Below the pieces are notes generated by a model. The model ran no database searches and was not told the DNA's origin. It was given only the letters and a program-made list of their open reading frames with translations. Positions 17,186 through 28,072 of a stretch of 64,000 nt of DNA are shown piece by piece. Each line of letters begins with the position of its first letter. The first letter of the stretch is position 1. Source of the stretch: Bradyrhizobium sp. CSS354 (lineage in GTDB: Bacteria; Pseudomonadota; Alphaproteobacteria; Rhizobiales; Xanthobacteraceae); assembly GCF_029051725.1 (NCBI RefSeq), contig NZ_JAACFU010000016.1, positions 98,975 to 162,974 of the forward strand, in the 5' to 3' direction. Made by a program: the position numbers and the translations under genes.

Positions 17186-17584
17186 GTCGTCCCGGCGAAG
17201 GCCGGGACCCATAGCCACCGCTATGAGACATGTCGGAAACGGGTGCCGCACAATGAATGCACCGGCCGCGTACTACGTCTACATTCTGGCCAGTCGACGA
17301 TATGGCACGCTTTACATTGGCGTCTGCCGTGACCTCGTGAATCGACTTACATTGCATCGCTCCGGACGCGGTTCGAAGTTCGTCGCGAAGTACGGTGTAA
17401 CGCGACTTGTCTACGTTGAGACGTACGCGACACCATCCGAAGCGATCGCACGTGAGAAAGCGCTGAAAGAATGGCAACGTGACTGGAAGATACGCCTGAT
17501 CGAAAAGGAAAATCCGGATTGGCGCGATCTATCGCAACTTCTCTGACATCAGTGGTTATGGGTCCCGGCCTTCGCCGGGACGAC
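17186..17584. mobile_element. Candidate element: GIY-YIG gene between 33-bp inverted repeats
   Basis: Arms at 17186-17218 and 17552-17584 are inverted repeats matching at 32 of 33 positions. Each arm is itself a CCCGGC..GCCGGG hairpin. The GIY-YIG gene at 17253-17546 fills nearly the whole interior, with its stop 5 bases from the right arm. The first 28 bases of the left arm are identical to the left arm of the repeat at 50428-50586 and differ at one position from that at 13129-13248. The layout is that of a small autonomous element with shorter non-coding relatives. No flanking target duplication was identified. Confidence 0.6.
17253..17546 (+). CDS. GIY-YIG nuclease domain protein
   Basis: A 97-residue single-domain nuclease of the UPF0213/YhbQ-like, UvrC-N fold. 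It has VYI at 9-11 and YIG at 21-23 for the GIY and YIG motifs, R31 with H35 in LVNRLTLHR, the metal-binding glutamate E68 in AIAREKALKEW, and N87 in ENPDW. All expected catalytic positions are present, so it is probably active. The ATG at 17253 is preferred over one at 17223, because the family starts just before YYVYILAS. Codon use is less GC-biased than its neighbours. It lies within a pair of long inverted repeats, unlike a normal chromosomal gene. Confidence 0.9.
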   Translation: MNAPAAYYVYILASRRYGTLYIGVCRDLVNRLTLHRSGRGSKFVAKYGVTRLVYVETYATPSEAIAREKALKEWQRDWKIRLIEKENPDWRDLSQLL

Positions 17585-17610
17585 ACCAACTTTTTAGCGA
17601 GCCACTCTCC

Positions 17611-17868
17611 TCAATTTGCCGCCGACATCAACTTATCCCCACACGCGCTCGCATAAAACTTGCCGCCGCATTGGCGCTTGATGGCGGCGCAGCGGGCGGC
17701 GGGGGATGCGTTTTGCGGCAGCGTGACGGCGCAGCTCAGGCCATCGGCGCTGCGGCCCATCTTGCCGGCGGCGAAGGCGGCGCTGGAGGCGGTGATGCAG
17801 ACGACGAGGAACGTGGCCGCTGCGATTTCGATCAGTCGTCGCATCACGGGTCTCATCAGAGGGTTCAT
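17611..17868 (-). CDS. Small exported cysteine-containing protein
   Basis: An 85-residue protein with a Sec-type signal peptide (RRLIEIAAATFLVVCITASSAAFA in two parts: charged start, then hydrophobic core ending at AFAAG), and a short mature region with four cysteines (LSCAVTLP, ARCAAIKRQCGG, SACGDK), likely two disulfides. The ATG at 17868 is chosen because GAGGAG sits about 6 bases upstream; the longer open frame to 17994 has no such site. No family recognised. Confidence 0.7.
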   Translation of the reverse strand: MNPLMRPVMRRLIEIAAATFLVVCITASSAAFAAGKMGRSADGLSCAVTLPQNASPAARCAAIKRQCGGKFYASACGDKLMSAAN

Positions 17869-18064
17869 GCACGTCTCCTCCACACTGATGGCTGAATTGG
17901 CCGCCATTCTACCACCAAATCCACGTTTCCCCGTATGCGTCCGGGTTCCCAAATCGGCCCGTTCCTTGCATAATTTTACGCCAGCGCAGTGCACGGTCGC
18001 ACCAGCGACGGTTCCGGTGCACAGGCAAGATGCGTAGGGTCAGTAGTGTTCTCGCGACCAGGAA

Positions 18065-20590
<2,526 letters not shown>

Positions 20591-20684
20591 ATTTCCGCGG
20601 CGTGAAATCGGGTACCCACGAGGTAATTGCACAAGCCGGCGGCGGACGTGATATGACGTCCGTCATTGAACGCCGGATCAAACA

Positions 20685-21500
20685 ATGCACGCCAAGCTCC
20701 CGCACCCTTTCGACGACGCCACCCGCGTCACCGCCGGCGACTCAAGCTGGCAGGGGCACACCAGCGACGACTATTGGGCCTTTGTCGGCCCGTTCGGCGG
20801 CGTCACGGCTGCGACTGTCCTGCGTGCGCTGATCGAGCATCCGCAGCGCGCCGGCGATCCGCTGGCGCTCACAGTGAATTACTGCGCACCGATCGCGAAG
20901 GGGCCGTTCGATCTGGACGTGCGGCTGGTGAAGGCCAACCGCTCCAGCCAGCACTGGAGCGTCGAACTGTCGCAAGGCGGCGGCGAGGTCGCAACGCTCG
21001 CCACCGCCGTGTTCGCCGAACGCCGGCCGTCCTGGGAGCACAGGGTGGCGCAATATCCTGATGCAAAGCCGTTCGAACAGACGATGCCGTTCCCGAAGAT
21101 CGCGGCGTCCTGGGCCAACCAATATGAATTCCGCTTCGTCGAGGGCGAGATGCGGATCGGCCCGCCCAAGTCCGAGCTCGCCAGCACTTACTCAAAGCTT
21201 TGGATCAGTGATCGCGAGCCGCGCAAGCTCGACATGCCGGCGCTGATATCGATGTCGGACGCCTTCTTCGGCCGCATCTTCCACGCACGACGCGAGTTGG
21301 TGCCGTTCGGAACGGTGTCGCTGACGACATATTTCCACACGGACAGCGAAGAGCTCGCCGCCGAGGACATCACCCGCGTGCTGGCGACCGCAGATTCGAA
21401 GATCATGCATAAGAGCTACGCCGACCAGAACGCCGAGCTATGGTCGCCGAACGGAAGACTGCTCGCGACGACGACGCAGATCGCCTATTTCAAGGCGTAG
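20685..21500 (+). CDS. Acyl-CoA thioesterase, double hotdog (TesB-like) family
   Basis: A 271-residue cytoplasmic protein with two consecutive hotdog-like halves. The N-terminal half has the GHTSDDYWAFVGPFGGVTAA segment (where the substrate-binding GG turn and helix sit) and SSQHWSVELSQGG. The C-terminal half carries LPALISMSDAFFGRIF-like and TTYFHTDSEEL strands, with an aspartate in the position of the TesB Asp and the closing LLATTTQIAYF strand. It probably hydrolyses medium or long acyl-CoA; substrate range is not readable. It stands between glgP and pckA with no operon partner. Confidence 0.8.
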   Translation: MHAKLPHPFDDATRVTAGDSSWQGHTSDDYWAFVGPFGGVTAATVLRALIEHPQRAGDPLALTVNYCAPIAKGPFDLDVRLVKANRSSQHWSVELSQGGGEVATLATAVFAERRPSWEHRVAQYPDAKPFEQTMPFPKIAASWANQYEFRFVEGEMRIGPPKSELASTYSKLWISDREPRKLDMPALISMSDAFFGRIFHARRELVPFGTVSLTTYFHTDSEELAAEDITRVLATADSKIMHKSYADQNAELWSPNGRLLATTTQIAYFKA

Positions 21501-21515
21501 CTGCTTCCGCAAGTT

Positions 21516-21596
21516 CGTCATTGCGAGCGCAGCGAAGCAATCCAGACTGTTTCCGCGGAGGGATTCTGGATTGCTTCGCTACGCTCGCAATGACGA
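21516..21596. repeat. Palindromic intergenic repeat, family D copy 2
   Basis: CGTCATTGCGAGCG and AAGCAATCCAGA on the left are inverted to TCTGGATTGCTTCG and CGCTCGCAATGACG on the right, giving an almost perfect cruciform. Between the convergent thioesterase and pckA genes, next to the pckA terminator. Confidence 0.85.
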
Positions 21597-21609
21597 GTGG
21601 AGAGATATC

Positions 21610-21645
21610 GCACAAACAAAAAGGGCGGCCTCACGGCCGCCCTTT
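21610..21645 (-). terminator. Rho-independent terminator of pckA
   Basis: A perfect 11-bp stem (21620-21630 with 21635-21645, AAAGGGCGGCC) with a 4-base loop, followed on the minus strand by a T-rich run (TTGTTTG). It starts 18 bases beyond the pckA stop. Confidence 0.88.
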
Positions 21646-21663
21646 GATAAAGACAGAACAAAC

Positions 21664-23280
21664 TTACTCCGCCGCGAGCTTCACGTCCGGCGCGGCGGCG
21701 CGGACCTCGGCGTCGACCTGGGCTTCGAACTTGGCAAAGTTCTTCTGGAACATGCCGACCAGCGCGCGGGCGGTCTTGTCGAACTCGTCCTTGTCCTTCC
21801 AGGTGTTGACCGGGTTGAGGATCTCGCTCGGCACGCCCGGCAGCGCGGTCGGGACCGCGAAACCGAAATATTTGTCGGTGCGGAATTCGACGTTGCGAAG
21901 CGAGCCGTCGAGCGCAGCGGTGAGCAGCGCGCGCGTCACCTTGATCGGCATGCGTGAGCCGACACCGTACTTGCCGCCGGTCCACCCCGTGTTGACCAGC
22001 CAGCAGTCGACATTATGCTGGGCGATCAGGTCGCGCAGCATGTTGCCATAGACGCTGGGATCGAGCGGCAGGAAGGGCGAACCGAAGCAGGTCGAGAATT
22101 CCGGCTGCGGTTCGTTGCCGAGACCGCGCTCGGTGCCCGCGACCTTCGCGGTGTAGCCCGAGAGGAAGTGATACATCGCCTGCGCCGGCGAGAGCTTGGC
22201 GATCGGCGGCAGCACGCCGAAGGCGTCGGCGGCGAGCATCACCACGTTCTTGGGCTGCGGTGCGCGGCCGGTGCGCGAGGCGTTCGGGATGAATTCGAGC
22301 GGATAGGCCGAGCGCGTGTTCTCGGTCTTGGAGCCGTCGTCGAAGTCGACCACGCGGGTGTCTTCGTCGAGCACGCAATTCTCGAGCACCGCGCCGAAGC
22401 GCGTCGAGGCTGCGTAGATCTCGGGCTCGGCTTCCTGCGACAGCTTGATGCACTTGGCATAGCAGCCGCCTTCGAAGTTGAAGACGCCGTTCGGGCCCCA
22501 GCCGTGCTCGTCATCGCCGATCAGCGTGCGGTTCGGATCGGCTGACAGCGTGGTCTTGCCGGTGCCGGACAGGCCGAAGAAGATCGCGGCATCGCCCTTG
22601 GCGCCGACATTGGCCGAGCAATGCATCGGCATCACGCCGCGCTCGGGGAGATAGTAGTTCAGTGTGGTGAAGACCGACTTCTTCATCTCGCCGGCATAAT
22701 AAGACCCGCCGATCAGCACGATCTTGCGCGCGAAATCGATCGCGACGACGTTCTCCGACTTGCAGCCATGGCGCTTCGGATCGGCGCGGAAGCTCGGCAT
22801 GTCGATGATGGTGAGCTCCGGCGTGAAGCTCGACAACTCGACGGCCTCGGGACGGATCAGCAGCGTGCGAATGAACAGCGAGTGCCAGGCGAGCTCGGTG
22901 AAGACGCGGGTCTTGATGCGATAAGCCGGATCGGCGCCGCCATAGAGGTCCTGTGCGAACAGCGACTTGCCTTCGGCATGCTTGAGGAAGTCCTGGTAGA
23001 GCGTCTCGAACTGCTCTGCGGTGATGGACTGGTTGCCGGCCCACCACATCTTCTTGTCGGTGGTGGCGTCACGCACCGTGAATTTGTCCTTGGGGCTGCG
23101 GCCGGTGAACTCGCCGGTGTCGGCGCAGAGCGCGCCATCGGCCGACAGCACCGCCTCGCCCGCGGAGAGCGAGTATTGATAGAGTTGCGGCGCACCGAGG
23201 TTCCAGTGAACCTGCTTGAGATTCTTTAAGCCGAATTTGTCGGCGCCGAAGGCACCGTTGCGCACGCCCGTCTCTTGCAC
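21664..23280 (-). CDS. pckA: Phosphoenolpyruvate carboxykinase (ATP)
   Basis: Gluconeogenic enzyme that converts oxaloacetate and ATP to phosphoenolpyruvate, CO2 and ADP, important for growth on C4-dicarboxylates as in rhizobia. It has 538 residues, standard for the ATP-dependent type. The kinase-1a/P-loop GLSGTGKTTLS is near residue 235, followed by the metal-binding IGDDEHGW. RSPKDKF near the N-terminus binds oxaloacetate, and FTPELTIIDMPSFRADP precedes the active-site lysine region. The start is a GTG at 23280, set by a perfect AGGAGG seven bases upstream; the longer open frame to 23442 is not needed. A strong terminator follows. Confidence 0.96.
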   Translation of the reverse strand: MQETGVRNGAFGADKFGLKNLKQVHWNLGAPQLYQYSLSAGEAVLSADGALCADTGEFTGRSPKDKFTVRDATTDKKMWWAGNQSITAEQFETLYQDFLKHAEGKSLFAQDLYGGADPAYRIKTRVFTELAWHSLFIRTLLIRPEAVELSSFTPELTIIDMPSFRADPKRHGCKSENVVAIDFARKIVLIGGSYYAGEMKKSVFTTLNYYLPERGVMPMHCSANVGAKGDAAIFFGLSGTGKTTLSADPNRTLIGDDEHGWGPNGVFNFEGGCYAKCIKLSQEAEPEIYAASTRFGAVLENCVLDEDTRVVDFDDGSKTENTRSAYPLEFIPNASRTGRAPQPKNVVMLAADAFGVLPPIAKLSPAQAMYHFLSGYTAKVAGTERGLGNEPQPEFSTCFGSPFLPLDPSVYGNMLRDLIAQHNVDCWLVNTGWTGGKYGVGSRMPIKVTRALLTAALDGSLRNVEFRTDKYFGFAVPTALPGVPSEILNPVNTWKDKDEFDKTARALVGMFQKNFAKFEAQVDAEVRAAAPDVKLAAE

Positions 23281-23579
23281 GAAAAATCCTCCTAGAACCC
23301 ACTCAGCGCGATCATGCTTGGCGCCGCCGCGGTCACCGTGATTACAGGCCGTCCGGCCTCGGTTGGAACGACCTAATACTGATGAACGCTGGCGTTGCCA
23401 AGCTGATCCCTTAGGATTTGGTTTATTCAAGGACCGCGCCAAACGTCGCGCATGTCAGCTCTGAGCAGGCGCATCAAAAAATCAACAATGATCGCGCAAC
23501 CAAATGCGCGTTTCGGCGTTTCCCAAGGTTATTGCGGCGCACAATGCCGGACAGTGTCGATGAAAATTCCAAGGCCACC

Positions 23580-24692
23580 CTATCGTACCGCGCCTTCGCC
23601 GATGAGCGCGAACGGCGCCCACATCGCAGGATACGCATTGCGCGGTGACGAGGTGTCGTCAACATAGGTTAACATCGCGCGGCGCAAGGCTTCGGCACGC
23701 CCGATTTTTGGTTCGTTTTTGAGCAGCTCGAAAGTCATCGTGGTCAAGCGGGTGGCAGCTTCGGAATCCACGGCCCAATGCGAGACCAGCAGCGCGCGCG
23801 CACCGGCATAGAAGAACGAGCGGGCCAGTCCTGACAGGGCCTCGGCGCCGGGCTTGTCGCCTGCGATGGTGTTGCAGGCCGAGAGCACAACCCAATCCGC
23901 GTTGAGCTTGAGCTGGGCGACTTCACTCGCAGTGAGCAGACCGTCATCGAGCTCCGTCGGCTGATCAGGAATCGAGAGCGCGAGCGAGGGCTCGCCCAGT
24001 CCCTTGATATCGCCGGCAACGAGGCCGTGGGTGGCAAAGTAGATGATGCCGTATTGAGCAAGCGCTGCACGCTTCAGCGTCGTCTCGCTGGCGTCGCGGC
24101 CGAGATGGATATCGGCCTCGGCAGCCCCGACATCCCTGGCCACCGCGTTCAACTCATCGGCGGTATCGGGCAGTTGCGGCAGCGCCTGCGCAAGTCGCGC
24201 GCGATCGACGCCGGCACCGCGCCAGAAGTCGCTATAGGCAATGGTCGCGATGCTGCGCGCGACGACCTTGCCGCTCGCGGCGCGCCGCTCGGCGGGCGCT
24301 TCCAGCGCGGGATTGAACACGGGATCGCCAAAGCCGGTCATCGGCTTCACGCTTTGGTCCCGACGGGCGAAGGCCCGCAGCGATTTCAGGCTGACCACCG
24401 ACGGCAGCACCGAGACGGCCTGGCGCCGCAGCAGCCAGGCGGCGCCGCGATAGCCTTCGAGCGTGTCGGGGATCGCAGCCTGCGGCTTCTCGGTGACGAG
24501 CAGATGAAACGGCAAGGCGGTCAGCGCAGCCGACGGCACCACCAGCAGGCTGCGCTTGTCCTTTGTCAACGCCTCGACCGGACCGAGCAGCGCGACATGG
24601 AGCTCGTTGGCGAGTGCGAGATCGAACAATCCGGATTTGCCGGAGGCATCGCGCGCTTTGCCGACGTCGAGTCCCTTGCGGAATGCCGTCAC
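23580..24692 (-). CDS. CHAT caspase-like protease domain, 3' part of a frameshifted TPR-CHAT gene
   Basis: A 370-residue open frame holding the CHAT domain (caspase HetF associated with TPRs). The catalytic dyad is intact: H222 in YFATHG and C273 in LSACNT. The typical CHAT C-terminus (FFYAGARALLVSHWAV, then AMWAPFALIGEG) is complete. It has no proper start of its own; the GTG at 24692 is just the first in-frame candidate. The upstream gene stops at 24701 in another frame, and inserting one base near 24733 would join both into one protein of about 869 residues with the normal linker. So this is the protease half of a broken gene, or it needs frameshifting for expression. Confidence 0.85.
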   Translation of the reverse strand: MTAFRKGLDVGKARDASGKSGLFDLALANELHVALLGPVEALTKDKRSLLVVPSAALTALPFHLLVTEKPQAAIPDTLEGYRGAAWLLRRQAVSVLPSVVSLKSLRAFARRDQSVKPMTGFGDPVFNPALEAPAERRAASGKVVARSIATIAYSDFWRGAGVDRARLAQALPQLPDTADELNAVARDVGAAEADIHLGRDASETTLKRAALAQYGIIYFATHGLVAGDIKGLGEPSLALSIPDQPTELDDGLLTASEVAQLKLNADWVVLSACNTIAGDKPGAEALSGLARSFFYAGARALLVSHWAVDSEAATRLTTMTFELLKNEPKIGRAEALRRAMLTYVDDTSSPRNAYPAMWAPFALIGEGAVR

Positions 24693-24700
24693 CTTCTGCG

Positions 24701-26188
24701 TCAGCGCATCCGCGCCGAGTGGAATCGCCCTCCAGCCACGCCCTCGCGCGTGATCGCGATGACATAGCTTTGCTTGTCGACGACGGAGTAGAGCACCATC
24801 GCCTCGTCCGCCGACAGCAGCAGCTGAATGTCCTTTGCCGTCAATGGCAGGGGATTGGAGAGCGACGCGTAGTCGGGAAACTCGGCCGCGAGCGTCTTCT
24901 GCAAGCCCGCTCGCTCGTTGGCAATCGTTGCAATCCGCGCGCGGCTGCGCTGCTCGGCTGCGAGATCGCGCTGCGCGGATTGCTTCGACACCGCCGTGAC
25001 GATCGCCTTGTCGAGTGCCTCGGACTCAGCCGCGAGATCCTGGTCCCGGCGCACCAGCTCGGCGAGCCGGTCGCTGCCGGCGGCAAGCCGGACCGCGAGC
25101 TTGTTCACGGCGGATGCGGCGGAGGATTGCGTGCCGCGCTGGATCGCGGCGAGGGCCTGGTCCAGCGCCTTGTCGCCGGGCAGCAGATCCTGTTGGCGTG
25201 CGGCGAACAGGACCGGCAACACGACGCGCAACTGCGCGCGATCGCCCCAAAGCGTCCTTTCCGCGAACGGCAATGCGTCCGCGGTGCGCCCGGCCACGTA
25301 GAGGAAATAAGCGAGATTGCTGGTCGAGGTCATGACGTCGGGATGATCGGGCCCGAGCGCACGTTCGCGAATAGCCAGCGCGCGGCGATAAAGCGGCTCG
25401 GCGTCGCCGTAGCGCTGCTGGTGCTCATAGAGGCCGGCGAGATTGTTGAGGGAGCGGGCAACGTCGGGATGATCCGGTCCCAGCACTTTCTCCCGGATGG
25501 CGAGCGAGCGCTTGATCGGCGCTTCCGCGTCCGGATCGCGGTTGAGATCGCGATAGGCCTGGCCGAGATTGTTCAGGACGGTGGCCACGGCCGGATGCTC
25601 GGGGCCGCCGGCCTTCTGGTAGATCGCGAGCGCCCGCTGAAACAGCGGCTCGGCATTCGCATAGTGCTGCTGCTTCACATAGAGGGTGGCGAGATTGTTG
25701 AGGGATTGGCCGACATCGGGATGCTCGCGCGACAGCCCCTTCTCGCGAACGGCGAGCGCGCGCCTGAACAGCGGTTCGGCCTCGGCATAGCGGCTCTGCC
25801 GCTGGTAGAGCGCGGCGAGATTGCTCAGTTCGGCTCCAAGCAGCGGGGTTTCGAGACCGAGCGACTTTTCCATCAACATGATGGCGCGCTTGTAGAGCGG
25901 CTCGGCCAGATCGTCGTGGCCCTGACCGGCATGAACCTGGCCGAGGTTGTTCAGCGCGGCGGAGAGTTCGCGACCGGTGTCGCTCTTCTCCAGGCTCGCG
26001 ACCATGCCTTGCGCCAAAGGCAGTGCTTCCGAATATCTGCCGGCGCTCATCAGTGCGTTGATGCGCGCGCTCTCCGCGGCGAGACCTTTCGGAGCAGAGC
26101 TTGTCTGGGCAACGCTAGGCGTGACAAGCGATGCGGTGATCGCGAGCGTCAAACCCGCGGCCAGCGTCAGCCTCTTCCATTGTGCCAT
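24701..26188 (-). CDS. Exported TPR protein, 5' part of a frameshifted TPR-CHAT gene
   Basis: A 495-residue frame. It starts at the ATG at 26188 (GAGAG upstream) with a Sec-type signal peptide (hydrophobic core LTLAAGLTLAITASLV, cleavage near SVAQT). About six to seven 42-residue kinesin-light-chain-type TPRs follow, with repeated EAEPLFRRALAVREK and GPDHPDVA-like units. A helical linker (about 400-460) leads to SADEAMVLYSVVDKQSYVIA, the usual entry into a CHAT domain. It then goes out of frame: after ITREGVA it reads an unrelated GGRFHSARMR and stops. The protein should therefore be exported and bind partners, but it lacks the protease domain unless the frameshift is bypassed. Isolated on the minus strand between hugZ-like and pckA. 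Confidence 0.85.
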   Translation of the reverse strand: MAQWKRLTLAAGLTLAITASLVTPSVAQTSSAPKGLAAESARINALMSAGRYSEALPLAQGMVASLEKSDTGRELSAALNNLGQVHAGQGHDDLAEPLYKRAIMLMEKSLGLETPLLGAELSNLAALYQRQSRYAEAEPLFRRALAVREKGLSREHPDVGQSLNNLATLYVKQQHYANAEPLFQRALAIYQKAGGPEHPAVATVLNNLGQAYRDLNRDPDAEAPIKRSLAIREKVLGPDHPDVARSLNNLAGLYEHQQRYGDAEPLYRRALAIRERALGPDHPDVMTSTSNLAYFLYVAGRTADALPFAERTLWGDRAQLRVVLPVLFAARQQDLLPGDKALDQALAAIQRGTQSSAASAVNKLAVRLAAGSDRLAELVRRDQDLAAESEALDKAIVTAVSKQSAQRDLAAEQRSRARIATIANERAGLQKTLAAEFPDYASLSNPLPLTAKDIQLLLSADEAMVLYSVVDKQSYVIAITREGVAGGRFHSARMR

Positions 26189-26263
26189 GACGCTCTCGCC
26201 GCCGCCTTCCGACCGGTTACGGGACCGATTACGGAGTTGGGTCGCGGCGATGGGCAACAGCGT

Positions 26264-27040
26264 TCAATGTGTTGCGCTTTGGTCCATCCTGGTGCGCGCT
26301 TCGCCGGCGAGGCGAACCAGCATCTTGCGCAGCGCCGTGCCATCAGCCACGCGCTCCGGGAAGTCCAGCCGCAGCGCGGTCTGGCCGTCCTGCATGTCGA
26401 GGCCCTCCGGATCGCAACCGGTGCAGCGCCAGTCGCCCGCGGCCGCGCCCAGCAGCTTTGTTGCATAGAGGCCCATGGCCTCGCGGTGGTCGGCATTCAT
26501 GTGCTCCACCGCGCCCTCCTCCGCCGCCAGCAAGTCCTCGGCGCCCGTGAGGTCCGTGAGGAATTGCTCCGGCTTGAGGTCGACGATCCGGCCGAAGCCC
26601 GCGACCAGATGGGTTCTCGTGGGCCGGATCCGAAAGAAAGAGAAATCCTTAAAAGAAACAAAGGCTTCCGCTGAGGGATGGGCATTGAGATACCGTCGCT
26701 GGAGCAGATCCTGGTCGGCATCGGCCGACTCGGCATGACCGGACAGCATGATCCGGGCGCCTTCCAGCGGATCGCCCGCCGCCCGCTCGTCCAGCATCAT
26801 GGACACCCGGCTGTCGGCCAGGATGTTCCTGGTGTGCACCGCCAATCCCGAGATCAGCAGGATCGGAGAGCCATCCGGATGGCTGGCCAGATTGACCAGG
26901 GAGCAATATGGATCGCCGCTGCCGGCCATCAACGTCGCCAGGGCACCCTGCCGTGACCGCCGCAGCAGCGATTTGGCGAGCTTTCCGGGATCGAAATCGG
27001 GGGTCGGTTGCATCGGCTTTCTCGGGTCAGGTGGTTGCAT
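26264..27040 (-). CDS. HugZ-like pyridoxamine-phosphate-oxidase-fold protein with DUF2470
   Basis: A 258-residue cytosolic protein. The N-terminal split-barrel, FMN/heme-binding domain (about 15-165) carries GALATL, DPYCSLVNLASHPDGSPILL and VSMMLDERA. The C-terminal DUF2470 domain (about 175-250) has EHMNADHREAMGLY. This architecture is that of the HugZ/HutZ group, linked to heme degradation or heme handling. Heme-related neighbours are absent, so the role in this strain is inferred from the family. An alternative start is the methionine at 27013. Divergent from chvI. Confidence 0.85.
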   Translation of the reverse strand: MQPPDPRKPMQPTPDFDPGKLAKSLLRRSRQGALATLMAGSGDPYCSLVNLASHPDGSPILLISGLAVHTRNILADSRVSMMLDERAAGDPLEGARIMLSGHAESADADQDLLQRRYLNAHPSAEAFVSFKDFSFFRIRPTRTHLVAGFGRIVDLKPEQFLTDLTGAEDLLAAEEGAVEHMNADHREAMGLYATKLLGAAAGDWRCTGCDPEGLDMQDGQTALRLDFPERVADGTALRKMLVRLAGEARTRMDQSATH

Positions 27041-27254
27041 GGAGGGCCTTTTTTCGGGTAAACCGGGGCCCGGTTATGGGTCGAGATGCGGCGAATCTGC
27101 CGTGTTTCGTGGAACTTGGTCACACTTCAGCCTAGCTTGCATTGCTCGGTGACAAGGTTCGACTGCCAACATCGGCACCCATGTATGCGGCGCATCAGTG
27201 GATTGCTCGCCGTTTCAAGCCACGACCCAAACGGAAAGCAGAAAGCAGAGGCTC

Positions 27255-27956
27255 ATGCCCACAATCGCTTTGGTCGACGACGACCGCAACATTCTCACAT
27301 CCGTCTCGATCGCGCTGGAGGCCGAAGGCTATCGCATCATGACCTATACTGACGGCGCCTCCGCGCTCGACGGTTTCCGTACCACCCAGCCCGATCTTGC
27401 CATCCTCGACATCAAGATGCCGCGCATGGACGGCATGGAGACGTTGCGCCGGCTGCGGCAGAAATCCGACCTGCCCGTGATCTTCCTGACCTCCAAGGAC
27501 GAAGAGATCGACGAGTTGTTCGGCCTCAAGATGGGCGCCGACGACTTCATCCGCAAACCATTCTCGCAGCGCCTGCTGGTCGAGCGCGTCAAGGCGGTGC
27601 TGCGCCGTTCGGCGCCGAAGGACCCGACCGTCACGCCGAAGGAGAACGACGCCAAGGCGCTCGACCGCGGCCTGCTGCGCATGGATCCTGAACGGCACAC
27701 CTGCACCTGGAAGAACGAGCCGGTGACGCTGACCGTCACCGAATTCCTGATCCTGCAGGCACTCGCGACCCGGCCCGGCGTGGTGAAGAGCCGCAACGCG
27801 CTGATGGACGCCGCCTATGACGACCAGGTCTATGTCGACGACCGCACCATCGACAGTCACATCAAGCGGCTGCGCAAGAAGTTCAAGGTGGTCGACAACG
27901 AGTTCGAGATGATCGAGACGCTCTACGGCGTCGGCTACCGCTTCAAGGAAGCCTGA
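27255..27956 (+). CDS. chvI: Response regulator ChvI, OmpR family
   Basis: A 233-residue regulator of the ChvG/ChvI (ExoS/ChvI) envelope and acid-stress system of alphaproteobacteria. The receiver domain (1-120) has the acidic pocket DDD at 8-10, phosphoacceptor D52 and the conserved KPF. The winged-helix DNA-binding domain follows, with LTVTEFLILQALATRPGVVKSR and RTIDSHIKRLRKKF. The ATG at 27255 follows AGAGG; the in-frame region upstream to 27198 is not part of the receiver fold. In rhizobia ChvI controls exopolysaccharide, motility and symbiosis genes. It is followed 116 bases on by its kinase gene. Confidence 0.95.
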   Translation: MPTIALVDDDRNILTSVSIALEAEGYRIMTYTDGASALDGFRTTQPDLAILDIKMPRMDGMETLRRLRQKSDLPVIFLTSKDEEIDELFGLKMGADDFIRKPFSQRLLVERVKAVLRRSAPKDPTVTPKENDAKALDRGLLRMDPERHTCTWKNEPVTLTVTEFLILQALATRPGVVKSRNALMDAAYDDQVYVDDRTIDSHIKRLRKKFKVVDNEFEMIETLYGVGYRFKEA

Positions 27957-28072
27957 GGCGCACGCGCCTCCACGAAAGACTGAGAGCATCGCCGGTTCTG
28001 ATTCCATCGGGACCGGGATGGCTCTAGGATGCGGGGACCTTCGCACGAGCTGTCCTAACGCGGGCGTGAGCA

